DNA of 64,000 bases from Astropecten irregularis (lineage: Eukaryota > Echinodermata > Asteroidea > Paxillosida > Astropectinidae), in the NCBI GenBank assembly GCA_963971285.1, contig OZ020244.1, positions 16,058,001 through 16,122,000 on the forward strand, in the 5' to 3' direction. The notes below the pieces were generated by a model. That model saw nothing but the letters and a program-made list of their open reading frames with translations, searched no databases and had not been told where the DNA came from. Below, in pieces: positions 11,381 to 21,800 of this stretch (within the stretch, counting starts at the first letter, position 1; every line of letters begins with the position of its first letter). Both the position numbers and the translations under genes were made by a program.

Positions 11381-12656
11381 TATAACAGCTTGCATCGTCA
11401 TGATATTGAGTTTAATCTTTAGGCATACATGTATGTAGCTCACCATACTGCACTGTGTTCATGCAGTGTGACACGAAACCAAGCCCTACACACCAGCCTG
11501 GTTAAAGCATCATGGAGCGGAGTAATAATGGTATATCCAGGCCCATGTAGACCTATTAATAAGCTTTTGTACTCTGTAGTATAGTTGTATGTGAAATAAC
11601 TTCTATTCACTTTTCATTGTGAAACGGAATTCACTGTACCAAAAGTCATTGTTATTGGAACATTCAAAACGATAGTAGGGAAGTTGAACTTCCACACTTT
11701 TGATCAGTGACCTCATCAAAATGATTGTGTATTGAACGAGGCTATTCATCGCGTAGTCTTGGTTCCAAGACCTTCGTTGTTGCTTTCCGGCGGCCAATAG
11801 GGCGCCCCGCGCAGCGAAATGGGGAGAACTCTGTCAGACTTTTGGATTGTCACGAAGGTCTTGGATATTTTGTAAAGCGATGTTTAACTTTTTCTTTACT
11901 TTTCGTCGAATCTCCCTTGGATTTCCAAGGGAGCCAATCAGCGAGCGAGTTTCAGCTCACATCATGAATTATTCATGTCAGACAAACATTGTTGTCTGTA
12001 GGTGTATTTACGTACGTACGTACGTTCGATTGCCTGGGGCCTGCATATCGTGCAGTATATTTTGTAAACTTTTCGGGGAAAGATTTTGAGGACGGTACTA
12101 TATGTACTACGCAATCGAACTGGCGTTTAATGGCAGTGCATATTCTATGCCGTCTAGCTCGACGATGAGCTAGCGACCAACATCAGTAATTATTTCTGGA
12201 AAGCAGTTAATTTCTTGCAAAAACTACATTTCACTTAGATCTAAATCCCAGGAAAAAATACCATTAGTCCAAGAGTTTTCAATTATCACAGATTTGCAAC
12301 CCAAGAGGTAGAAACGGTATATTTTTATGCAACTCCTGCCGCCCACAATTGAAACATGGAGGAAGGAAAACAGAAGTACAAAACATGTTATTTAAATTAA
12401 ACGATTTTGTATCGTTGAAATGATTACGTCATATTTTCATATTTTTTTTAAACGCTTTCATTTAAAACGTTTTTCAGTCGCAAAATCATTTCGTATGGTT
12501 GAAATGATATTCGTATCGAAACGATATTCGTAAATGATTACGTCATGTTGTATCGTTAAAATGATTTCATTTTCTCGATTCTATTTTCACAAACAACGAA
12601 AAAAAATTGGTCTACCGAAAAAAAAAAACCGGCCACCGTTTACAAACTCGATACAG
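11381..12656. other. Upstream region of MCT gene 1; GC-rich patch and TACGTCAT repeats
   Basis: The patch at about 11760-11830 is unusually rich in GGCGCCCCGCGCAGCG-type sequence for this AT-rich window. It is followed by a CGTACGTACGTACG tract near 12012. From 12410 to 12590 the words ATCGTTGAAATGATT and GATTACGTCAT recur in a loose tandem. No gene is seen. The same layout is found before gene 3 (about 40629-41884) and gene 4 (52859-54120). It may hold a distal promoter, which is speculation. Confidence 0.4.
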
Positions 12657-12780
12657 GTTGTTGGTTGGCGTACGAGTTGGTTGGCGTACGAGTTGGTCAG
12701 CATACGAGTTGGCCGGCGTACAAGTTACGTTGACCAAACGGCATACGAGTTGGTCAGCGTACGAGTTGGTCGGCGTATAC
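12657..12780. repeat. 16-bp tandem repeat GTTGGTYGGCGTACGA, about 7 units
   Basis: Units vary at the GGTTGG/GGTCAG/GGCCGG position and are interrupted once by a segment reading ACGTTGACCAAACGG. U4 has the same number of units (54121-54246). The two U3 copies (41885-41993 and 42666-42774) lack the GGTCAGCATACGAGTT unit. Confidence 0.85.
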
Positions 12781-13520
12781 CACTTTCGTCCTCCAACATC
12801 ATCATAATGTTGTCTCCTTTGCATTGATAATATGGGATGTCGTGTTGCTGTACTGATACCGACGTCTCGCTGCTAGCTTTCATCAGGCAAAATTGTGAAT
12901 GATAAAAAACGATGAATATGAATGGAGATAGGTTCAAACGTTTGACACACAGATTAACCTTGTGTATGTATAGATTGATGAAGTACGTATACTGATGAAT
13001 GGTCCTGGCCAAAGGTCCTGTCCATGCAAGAACTGGGAAGGCTGATGCCCGAATATTGCTCCTTGAAATTTAGTCTGGTTCCCAGACCAATCATTTCCGA
13101 CTATTCTATGTTAAAGTTATAATACATGATTGGTAAAGGCCATACAGAATAGGACTCACACTTTGATTGATCAAACATGTACATGAAATGATGAACCTGT
13201 GCAAATTTGAGCTCAATCGGACATCTGAATCACGAGAAAATATAGCGAAAACCGACTGATTTTTTTCTTTAAAACATTTTGATCTTACCCCGAATTGTTT
13301 TCGATCTTTGTTTGACTAATCTCTGGATAAATACACCTTCCAGGCGGAGATATTTTAACGGTGTGTTTCTACCAGCACCATCTTCATACCCTGTAAGTTA
13401 TAGGTAAATCTGTGAACATTATTCTATCAGTGTATATGTCACCAATCACGTACCTTTAATTCTAGGATTTTTGATAAGAGTCGTCAGGGAATCTTTGGAC
13501 AGGGAGCCAGACTAGTTGGA

Positions 13521-13726
13521 CCCTTTTCCAAACCTCGGCTTGGGCTTGGGCTTAGGCTCCGGATAGATGTTCTGGTTTTAAAAGGAAAACAGAGCTTCAG
13601 CTTCAATGAAAAACCACAACCTATATTTTTAGCCTAGGCCTATGGATGACAGAGTTGGAGGCGGAGCCGGAGCCGAAGCCGAAGCCGAATCCGGAGCCGG
13701 AGCCGGAGGCGACGTTTGGAAAAGGG
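13521..13726. mobile_element. Hexamer-TIR MITE in U1
   Basis: Ends read CCCTTTTCCAAACCTCGGC...GACGTTTGGAAAAGGG. The right arm carries a run of GGAGCC and GAAGCC hexamers, which produces open frames of alternating Gly-Ala and Glu-Ala or Leu-Arg that are not genes. Same family as 8039-8164. Copies: 43523-43728 in U3 and 54990-55195 in U4. Confidence 0.8.
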
Positions 13727-14115
13727 CCCCGATCTGTGAGCTTTGTGAGTTTGATGATGTTGATGATCTTCTGCGATCTTCACTCGTGAACCAGCCTCAA
13801 GCGATGACATTAAAATCAGCCACCCCCAAGACTCGAAAAGAAACAAACATGGGCGTTTCTGGACATTTAAATCCACTCTGGTTAATAGCCTTGTACACAG
13901 ACCCAACAGATGAAGAATCGAATTTAGGTGAGTTAGTTTACTGTAGAAGCTGGGTACCACCTAACCGGAATTGACTTATGTCCAGGAACGCCAAGAATGG
14001 ATCCTGTATGCCAACTTCTCTTCAGACCTCTGGAAATACAGGATTTATTCTTCCGACTCCCAACTTAGGAAAAGATTGCATTAGTCACAGGGACTGTCAA
14101 ATTACAAATTGGATA

Positions 14116-14850
14116 TCAAATTGAAGATGTCTCACTATCATTGTCGTCATCACCACACGATCTCAGTGATACTCCAATGGTTTCATGCTGGTCGACCTGT
14201 GGCATCCGTTGATCATGACTGATCGTGGACCTGTGCCTTGTCTGGGTCCTATACATGTATATAGCTGGTGCTTGAGCAGCGCCTGTTGTGTGGGTGCAGT
14301 CTGATCCTATAGTGGCAGTCCCTGCTGCTACACTGGCTTGCACTGGTATGAGGAAGCTGCTGGCGGGACTTCCAGGCTGTGTTTGCCCCGAGACTGCTTC
14401 TTATCCCAATTTATGCGTAGCTCCTCTTCGCATCGTCGGAAGCTGGTGGTCAAATTGGGTCTCCAAGTTGGTGCGATCCTAGGCTAGATCTTCCCACTTG
14501 CTGATGTCCATGCCGACTGCCTTCATGTCTTTCTTACAGACGTCTTTGAAGCAGAGTTGGGGGCGGCCCATTGATCTCTTGCCGACTGCAAGCTCTTGCG
14601 TAGAGAAGATCCTTGGGGATCATGCCGTCCTCCGTCCGGTGGACGTGTCCAAGCCAAGAAAGGCGGTGTTGACGCGAGAGAGTGTAGATGCTGGGCATTA
14701 TATGCAATCTGGAGGATCTCGATCGATGTTTGTGACGCGGTCAGTTGATGCCCAGGATCGCTTCCTCATCAGGTTTCGCATATGGAAGGTATGGAGACAC
14801 TTCTCTTACCTCGAGTACATAATCCACGAGTCAGTGCCTGTTATAACTAC
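14116..14850 (-). pseudogene. Non-LTR retrotransposon 3' fragment (C-terminal part of RT ORF)
   Basis: Read on the minus strand from about 14850, frames encode the segment that follows the reverse transcriptase domain in many LINEs, recognisable by GKRSMGRPQLCFKDVCKKDM near 14510-14575. Further downstream is a cysteine-histidine finger of the form C-x2-C-x3-C...H-x4-C in another frame. A stop at 14479-14481 and frame changes show it is dead. U4 holds the same fragment at about 55600-56310. In U3 it is split into 42281-42559 and 43975-44400. The LINE clade cannot be fixed from this piece. Confidence 0.75.
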
Positions 14851-15034
14851 AAGTAATGTGGATATTTGAGTTAGTTTTGGGGATAACAACAGAGTTATTT
14901 ATTTCATACTGCTGACATGGAAGCAGCCATCTTAGAACAAACACAGACTGTCTAACAACGGTCACAAGAGGGCGCTATAACAAAATCGCTAGACATCAGG
15001 TTACTACAGTGCCATACAGCAGGGTGCTGACTAA

Positions 15035-15245
15035 ACCTCGGCTCTGGGCTCAGGCTGCGGCTTCGTCTCTGTCATCCATATGCTGAAAAATATAGGTCGT
15101 GGATGTTCACTGAAGCTATTTTCCTTTTGAAAACCAAATAATCAAACCGTAGCACAAAAGCATTTATTTTGAAACTCGTTATTTCAGAATGGATTAACAA
15201 AATGGAGCCAGAGCTGGAGCCTGAGCCGGAGGCTTGCAAAATGGG
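15035..15245. mobile_element. Hexamer-TIR MITE, diverged, in U1
   Basis: The left part reads AACCTCGGCTCTGGGCTCAGG and the right part GGAGCCAGAGCTGG...GCCGGAGGC, imperfect inverted arms around a central AT-rich part. It is related to 13521-13726. Copies lie at about 44590-44800 and 56495-56695. Confidence 0.6.
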
Positions 15246-15714
15246 TACGTACCTTCATTAAAATAGACATAACTCCTCTTAAGAATGATCAATTTGTTTC
15301 ATTCTTTTTTTTTCTAATATGCAGGAGAGAGTGCTCGATAAATGATATGCTTAGGTTTAACTTTTCAGTGTCATTGTTTCTTTTGTGAAGCATCATCTAT
15401 CCCGGTCAAGTTCTTTTTGACTCACAGTGCCCTGAAGTTGTTTCAACTTGTTTCTTACACATTGTACTTGTATTTATTTAGTGGTTTAGCTCAAATAATT
15501 CAACTAAAATGTTTTTTTTTTTTCAATGAGGCTTCTAAAATACACCATACCGTCTTCACATAATTAATAACTACATGTATTTGCCAACCATAGAAAAGAA
15601 AACACCTTTCATGTTTGTGCTTTTTAAGGTATAAAAGGGCAATTGATATTTTTAGTTGTGAAATCACTTTGTCTTTAGTGCTTTACTTTATCCATTCACT
15701 GAGCTGAATGTACA

Positions 15715-15957
15715 CCGATCCGACGAAAGGAAATACCATCCGCCATTACTGCAGTGTCCCCGTCCGACTTTTGTGTGTAATACATGAATCCGACTTACGA
15801 TTCATGTAATTGGCCCTGCGGTGTATCAGCAGGGGACATACATCTTGCAGTTTAGACTGCGGTGGTATGGAAATTCTTTTGTTGTCACTCAGTGGGCACA
15901 AAAGGAGGACGGGGACACCACACTAATGGCGGATTGTATTTCGTGCCGTCGGTCGGT
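15715..15957. mobile_element. MITE with ATCCGCCATTA / GTGTCCCCGTCC arms
   Basis: Left arm CCGATCCGACG...GAAATACCATCCGCCATTA...GTGTCCCCGTCC is mirrored at the right by GGACGGGGACAC...TAATGGCGGATTGTATTTCG...CGTCGGTCGG, roughly 60 bp of inverted repeat. Copies: 45271-45513 and 57177-57418. Non-coding. Confidence 0.8.
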
Positions 15958-16029
15958 CTATAAAAACATAGTTTCACTTATTATCCAATAAATTATTTTT
16001 TTTTACAAGTGAACGAAGAAAAATTGACT

Positions 16030-16101
16030 GTAGCGGAATTCGAACCGGCGACCTCCTGAATACCGTACAGGCGCTCTACCAACTCAGCCATCCAGCCCTA
16101 C
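16030..16101 (-). tRNA. tRNA-like sequence (probable tRNA pseudogene or SINE head)
   Basis: Read on the minus strand, 72 nt with an A-box-like TGGCTGAGTTGG and a B box GGTTCGAATTC. The acceptor stem pairs at about 5 of 7 positions (GTAG with CTAC at the ends). The anticodon arm has only four good pairs and lacks the invariant U33, so a functional tRNA is unlikely; if forced, the anticodon would be GGU. Identical or near-identical copies lie at 45586-45657 and 57492-57563. Confidence 0.5.
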
Positions 16102-16802
16102 GTTGGTGGTGACCCCAATAGTCAATCTTTGTTCGTTTGGCAGTCAGAACCCATGAAACCATGCACACACCGGCACACCCCAAGGATCATTTCACCGGTA
16201 CACGCAGCAATGCTGCAACCTGAGAACGGTACATGGGGATCACTCAAAGAGCATACGGCTTTTTAATTAATACAATCATCAAATAACCATCACAAGGGAA
16301 ACTGACGGAATTATTATTATTGCTTTTTATTCAATTATTTTTATTCTAATTTTGTTCTAACAAAATTTATGCCGAAATTATTATTTCTTTTGATCCTACG
16401 TCTAGATAAAACCTGTATGAAAACAAACTTGCCATCTCAAATTAAAAGATTCACTTGGTCAAAATGTTGGTAAAAAAAATTCCCATTTTATTTCCATGCG
16501 AAAAAGCTATCAAAAGGGCCATGAAATACTTTAAAATGCATGTAAAGGCCACAATTTCCCGGGGCCCACTCAAATTGTTAATCGACCAATTTTGCCACAA
16601 AATTTGTCGACCCAATGCGCAACTCAAAATGGTCGACAGATTCGGTGCATTGTGATTGGCCAATGCTCTGCCAACTCTTGGTGGCGTACTAGAATCGCCC
16701 GTATAACTAGTTATACCTCTTATTCTTAAATTTGTTCCGGTGTAGAGGTTAAATGTACCCCCCTCCCATTCCTCCTCTAAATATGCCCGCCCGGACACAT
16801 TT
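16102..16802. other. AT-rich spacer, no gene
   Basis: Only short frames are present, such as a 66-codon plus-strand frame at 16455-16655 kept unchanged in all three spacers because the spacers are recent duplicates. No family was recognised. It ends with the left copy of a 13-bp LINE target duplication (CCCGGACACATTT, 16790-16802). Confidence 0.5.
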
Positions 16803-17780
16803 ACAATAATAATAATTAATAATTTATTCATTTCTTATGCGCAAGTTTCATATAAAATAAATGTTCAGATGCGCATTACAATAGTAAAAATACATAGATT
16901 TACCCTTATTTAAAACAAAATGCAGATACGTTATACAAAAAGAAATACAATTACTGAAAAAATGGAACTAAATTATATTAAGAATGTATTAAAAAAAAAG
17001 AAATACGGAAATTTAAAATACAGATAAATAGTGTTAAATATAAAGAAAATAAAACATACTGTAAAATACACAGTAAAAAGAGTACAGTGGTGCCAGCCAG
17101 CTAAAAACTACATTAAAACACTAATAAAAAGCTTGTCGGAAAAGATGGGTTTTAAGCAGGTTTTTGGAAGAATTTAGATTATTTGCAGTCATAATGGCAT
17201 GTGGGAGGGAATTCCAAAGTTTAGGAGCAGCGCACTCAAAAGCACGATCTCCCACAAAGTACTTTTTGTTTTTCCAAGTGGGTAGCTGAGAAGGGATGTG
17301 TCATTAAAACTTCGAAGGCGGTAGTTTGACAAAGGCCTCTTTTTTTAAAGGTTACACAAGTACGTAGGAGCTTGGCCATTGAAGGCTTAATTTAAACACA
17401 ATCAACAAAATCTTAAAGTCGATCCTAAATCTAGCAGGTAACCAATGTAAGTCAACCAACAAAGGCGTAATGTGGCAATATTTACTTTCATTACAAACAA
17501 GCCTAGCACATGTGTTTTGGACCCGTTGAAGTTGGTTGATGAGATTGTCTGGTAAACCATACAGGAGACTGTTGCAATAGTCAAAACGACTTGATATAAA
17601 GGCATGAACTAATTTTTCAGTGCAACAATTCTTGACAGATATTTTCTGATACGCCGAATATTGTGCAAACAATAAAATGATGTACTACAGGATTTTGTGA
17701 TGTGTGTGTTCATATTATACTAATTAGGCTAGCCCTTCACCGACGTGGATGAGCACTGTATACTCAAAAATCACATGTTG

Positions 17781-17851
17781 GCTCAGGTGGGATTCGAACC
17801 CACGACCTCCTGCTTACTAGTGCAGATGCCTTACCTGCTAGGCCACCGAGC
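17781..17851 (-). ncRNA. tRNA-derived SINE head nested in the LINE
   Basis: On the minus strand, 71 nt with A box TGGCCTAGCAGG, B box GGTTCGAATCC and near-complementary acceptor ends GCTC/GAGC. The anticodon arm TCTGC...GCAGG encloses an 8-nt loop, one base too many, so it is not a proper tRNA. It is followed by a tail ending GTCGGTGAAGGGCTAGCC that recurs in inverted form at 17909-18149, as expected for a SINE body. Copies: 47341-47411 and 59252-59322. Confidence 0.65.
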
Positions 17852-17908
17852 TAGCTGGGGTCTGCAGGGTGAATCGAATCCAATATCGCGGCGGGTACCG
17901 CAGTAAAT

Positions 17909-18149
17909 CATGAATATTAAATGATTTTGGTCGGGAAATAGATAATATGCAAATTAGGCTTGCCCTTCACCGACGTGGATGAGCACTGTATACTCAGTGC
18001 ATAATTTGCATAGTATCTATTTCCCGACCAAAATCATTTTTTCACGAGCTCTAACAAGCACTGAGTACACAGTGCTCATCCACGTCGGTGAAGGGCAAGC
18101 CTAATTTGCATATTATCTATTTCCCGACCAAAATCATTTAATATTCATG
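17909..18149. repeat. Long inverted repeat of SINE-body sequence
   Basis: Left arm 17909-18002 and right arm about 18058-18149 are almost perfect complements, sharing CATGAATATTAAATGATTTT, TCGGGAAATAGATAATATGC and GCTTGCCCTTCACCGACGTG, with a spacer of about 55 bp. The arms contain the body of the neighbouring tRNA-headed repeat. Copies: 47469-47710 and 59380-59620. Confidence 0.85.
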
Positions 18150-18873
18150 TGTTCATATTCATATGATTGAATATCCATTCCATTTGCGCGCTTCATGCAC
18201 GCAAGCCTCCATTGCGGAAAAGAGCAGACGTCTGGTTAACTGCGTTGTCTGGACAAAAAGGAGATACAGTTGAGTATCATCAGCGTAACAGTAAGCGTTA
18301 GGGAGATGATTCTCAAAAATACTAAAACGTCTACTGGTGTACATATTAAACATCAAAGGTCCTAAGCAGGAGCCCTGAGGAACTCCCCACTCTAAGTCGA
18401 ACCTCTTAGAGAGTTAACCATTCACCCAAATTACTTTGAGATATGTTAGACAAGTATGATTTAAACCAGAGGAGAGCAACGCCATTTAGACCAAAATCGT
18501 ACTCCAATGTTCTCAGTCAAATTTGATGATCTAAGGTATCAAAAGCAGAACTCAAATCGAGTAAAATTAACAAAGACACTTGCTGCTTATTCATAGCCAT
18601 CAAGAGATCATTCCTAACCTTAAGAAGTGCTGTCTCAGTACTATGATACTTGCGATTTGCACGCTTGTGACCATGTACGATTGTCCGGGGACACTTTAAC
18701 CTGGCTGATCTGTCCCCCGGACAAATTTAGAGGGGGAACAGATTTAACCTTTCAACGCCCCCTGATATTTCTTAGTCAATGTTTGGCGAATCGTTATTGA
18801 ATAAAACTACTCCATGTCGATCTAGTGTCGACCGTTTTGACTGAAGTCAATGATCAAAATGAACGTTGTCAGT

Positions 18874-21800
18874 CTATCCATTATCACTAGACCGCTGGAT
18901 GAAATGGATATAGAACGCATCCAAAACGCAACACATTACACAAGCGATCATTATAGCGCTGAGGAGCAGAAACGTCCCGAGGAAACTTCCTGTAGTGTCA
19001 TACACCCAACCTGTCAACAAATCAAATGGAATCTTAGAGCTATACTGAAGGTTCAAGGATTCAATCCAAATAGACACAAGCAGCATTTGTATATGGCACA
19101 CCGAATAAGAAAGATGTGAGGCTTTGCAAGGTGACAACTGACCCTTCCGGCTTGTCAATCAACTGTGTGCTTTGACCAATTGAAGGACGCATTTTAGTCA
19201 GGTGACCACGAAAGACTCGGTCAAGTCGGTCACATGCTGTATGTATAACACACATGTAGGCAGGGCTTAAGAGCAAAGCTGTAATGTCTAAACGTTTCGA
19301 CTAGCCTGCTCTAGTCATCATCAAGAGACGATTGAAATTGTGAGGGATGCATGGTCTTTATAAGATTGATGAAGATCCTGCTATATGAGCTCCATGATTA
19401 GAGCTCACTGGGGCGTTACAATTTTACCACCACCGATACATGAACTCTAGCTCAAACGTTCAATACTGGCGATTTCAAATAGTGGGCCTCCAAGAGTTTG
19501 CAATACGTTTGGTCAAACGCATTACATGGAGTCTGTCGACCAAATGCTCATTTGGGGCCTTTTCCAAACCTCGGCTTCGGCTCAGGTTCTGGCTAAGTCT
19601 CTAGCTTCACCTCTATTTTGATACCCGTTATTTTAGAATGGATTCACGAAATGGAGCTGGAGCCGAGGTTTGGAAAAGGGTCGAAAGATTCCGCTCATTG
19701 TGATTGGCCGAATCGCTGCAAACTCTTGGTGGCGCACTATTGGGAATTCCCCGTATTTTCCTCAGACTCACCTGATATGACATCACCGATTGAAGATGCT
19801 ACACCTGAGAGAAAACACATCCAACCTATGACGAGGATGAATCGATCGTCACCAAAAGGTAGATTCCTGGCCAAAACGTTTCCAGCCTGACTTACACAAT
19901 GTACTCCTAATGCAAAAGTGAATGTAATCGCCATCTGACCACCGAAAGTTGGGATGATAGGACCCAAAGCCAAGGCCAGTGCCGAGACACCGCCTGAAAT
20001 AATCACGACCACATGAAGAGACAACCTCTTGGTGTTTGGTATCAAAGCCGCTAAGAACAGACCAACCAAACCGCCAACTCCGAACGCTGTAGTAAGAAAC
20101 GATGCCTGCTGGGCACTAAGTCCCATTTCCAGAGCATTGGATATCATGTACACCAAAAACCCGCCATAGCTAATAGTATAAAACACTCTTATTCCAGCCA
20201 AAAGATTGAATCTGATGTTGGTGAACATGTCAAGACCAGCGGTTTGCACCCAAGAAGAAGTCTTCTCAAGATGTGTCGCTTTTTGTTCTGAGATTTGGTC
20301 ATCATCAGTTGAGAGGTCTTCCTTGGGTACAATGGCGTATATTCCAGTGGGCCTTCTCACCAATAAACCGCACCAGATGAAACTAAATCCCACCCCACCA
20401 AGCAGTAGCATTGCTCCTCGCCAACCGTACGTATCCAGGAGAACTTGTGTCATTGGACCGTACAGCATAGTCCCTAGTGGACCCCCGGTCAGTACCACAA
20501 AAATTGCCAAAGTGTATTTGTCATAGAAATAGAAGACTATCTCCGATCGTGATGTGGGCATTGCACAAGTCGCACCTACACCTGCAGTGACGGAAGAGCA
20601 AAGCGGACAAATTAAACGGTGGATTTCATAGTGCATGATTGGGATCCCACAAAGGGTTCACCCTTAATAAGAGCCTTTCTTCGGCTTCGTCATGAGGCCC
20701 AATCCCTTCATTTCGTTGTGTGGGCTTCAAATGGCGGTAGTGAAATAAGCCCAAAGCCTAGCCTCCAGCCTGGTTTCGTAAAGGCAAATTATAGACTATA
20801 TCTAGCTGCAGCTGACGCGCGAAATTGACCAATCAACATCGTCCGTTACGATCCAGACGGAAATGTAAAAAAACCCTGATCTGATTGGCTGGTGTGCCGT
20901 GTTGCATAAAATATGCATACACGCATGTATCAGACGTTCGTACGTAGTGTGGCACGGAGTCGAACCCGTGATACCCCATCAGTAGCATACACGATTCCGT
21001 ATACAAAATGTGGGTTCTGGCGCACCGCCCATGCCCCATGCTTGCCCGGGCGTGTGGTTGTAGCGTTCCAAAGGTCACTCTGTGGCGCGCGCAGCGTTGG
21101 TGATTGGCACCAGCCTTCGTGTTAATTATTAACATCTACCAGAAGAGGAACTTGGGCAGTAAGGTCAAAAGGTCACTCCTGGTTATTGAACCAATTACAC
21201 ATATCTGTTGTGATGGGTATACCTGAGGTATTATATTATAGTATACAATTAAGGGTAAAAACAATTCACAGTGGCTTGTTCTAGGCTCTACGGAGCTTTG
21301 TGGTCGCAGCTGCCTTGGAGACCATTGCAAAATTCACCTGGCTCGACTTCGAAAAGGCAGGACAACTAATGCCTGCCAAGGTTGCGGGATAGGGGTAAAA
21401 ACAGCCCCGGCTCGGTGCAACGGCTGTGGTGTTGACAAACAGGAACCGCTTATTCAGACCAATGAAATCAAGGAGGCGCTTGACAGATCTTTTCCCGTCA
21501 TCCAGGAGACCAGCATCGCTAGATACCAGCCCCTTAGAGGAGGCTCTTACATCCCACTACTCGCAGCGGTGAAAAACAAGAGGGCTGTTATCAATGTGAG
21601 AAACCAGTATGACAACTGCCTCCGATAGGCCTTGAGATCTGCCATGTTTCCTGGAGACAAAGACCTAGAGAGGCCCTCTAAATACCAGACGGATGACGGC
21701 CTAAATTTCGAGGGGACCGAACCCCGACACCCATCTCTATGATCGCGAAGGTCGAGAGACAGAACAACTTATCCATTAACGTCTTTGGCTGGGACAAGGG

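Larger units (their letters stand above)
16803..18715 (-). mobile_element. 5'-truncated LINE (CR1/L2-like) with 13-bp target duplication
   Basis: Minus-strand reverse transcriptase remnants. Near 18360-18690 is the segment with [14 protein letters not shown]-like sequence, at 18230-18300 the catalytic box YADDTQLYL, and at 17352-17672 the C-terminal part ([15 protein letters not shown] and HWLPARFRIDFK). Several stops and frameshifts are present. The 3' end carries an (ATT)n tail at about 16803-16825. It is bounded by CCCGGACACATTT (16790-16802) and CCCGGACAAATTT (18716-18728), and gene 1's 3' flank (near 7200) has the site without the insertion. It is interrupted by the tRNA-headed and foldback repeats at about 17705-18150. 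Copies: 46363-48422 and 58265-60185. Confidence 0.85.
11233..18873. repeat. Duplicated spacer block U1
   Basis: About 7.6 kb between MCT genes 1 and 2, present again between genes 3 and 4 (U3, 40481-48580) and between genes 4 and 5 (U4, 52711-60343). U1 and U4 are about 41.47 kb apart with a nearly constant offset and share a deletion of roughly 150 bp in the LINE that U3 lacks. No host protein gene is seen inside; contents are MITEs, a LINE tail, a second LINE, tRNA-like sequences and short tandem repeats. Confidence 0.9.

Noticed and set aside
12985-13060. Hammerhead ribozyme (CTGATGA near 12985)
   Set aside because: The stem after CTGATGA is followed by GCAAGAAC and lacks the required GAAA core.
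13640-13974. Proteins with Gly-Ala/Glu-Ala or Leu-Arg runs (also at 43642-43899 and 55109-55426)
   Set aside because: They are translations of GGAGCC/GAAGCC hexamers in the arm of a MITE; both strands are open for the same reason.
16030-16101. Functional tRNA gene
   Set aside because: Weak anticodon arm, no U33, mismatched acceptor stem, and presence only in duplicated repeat-rich spacers.
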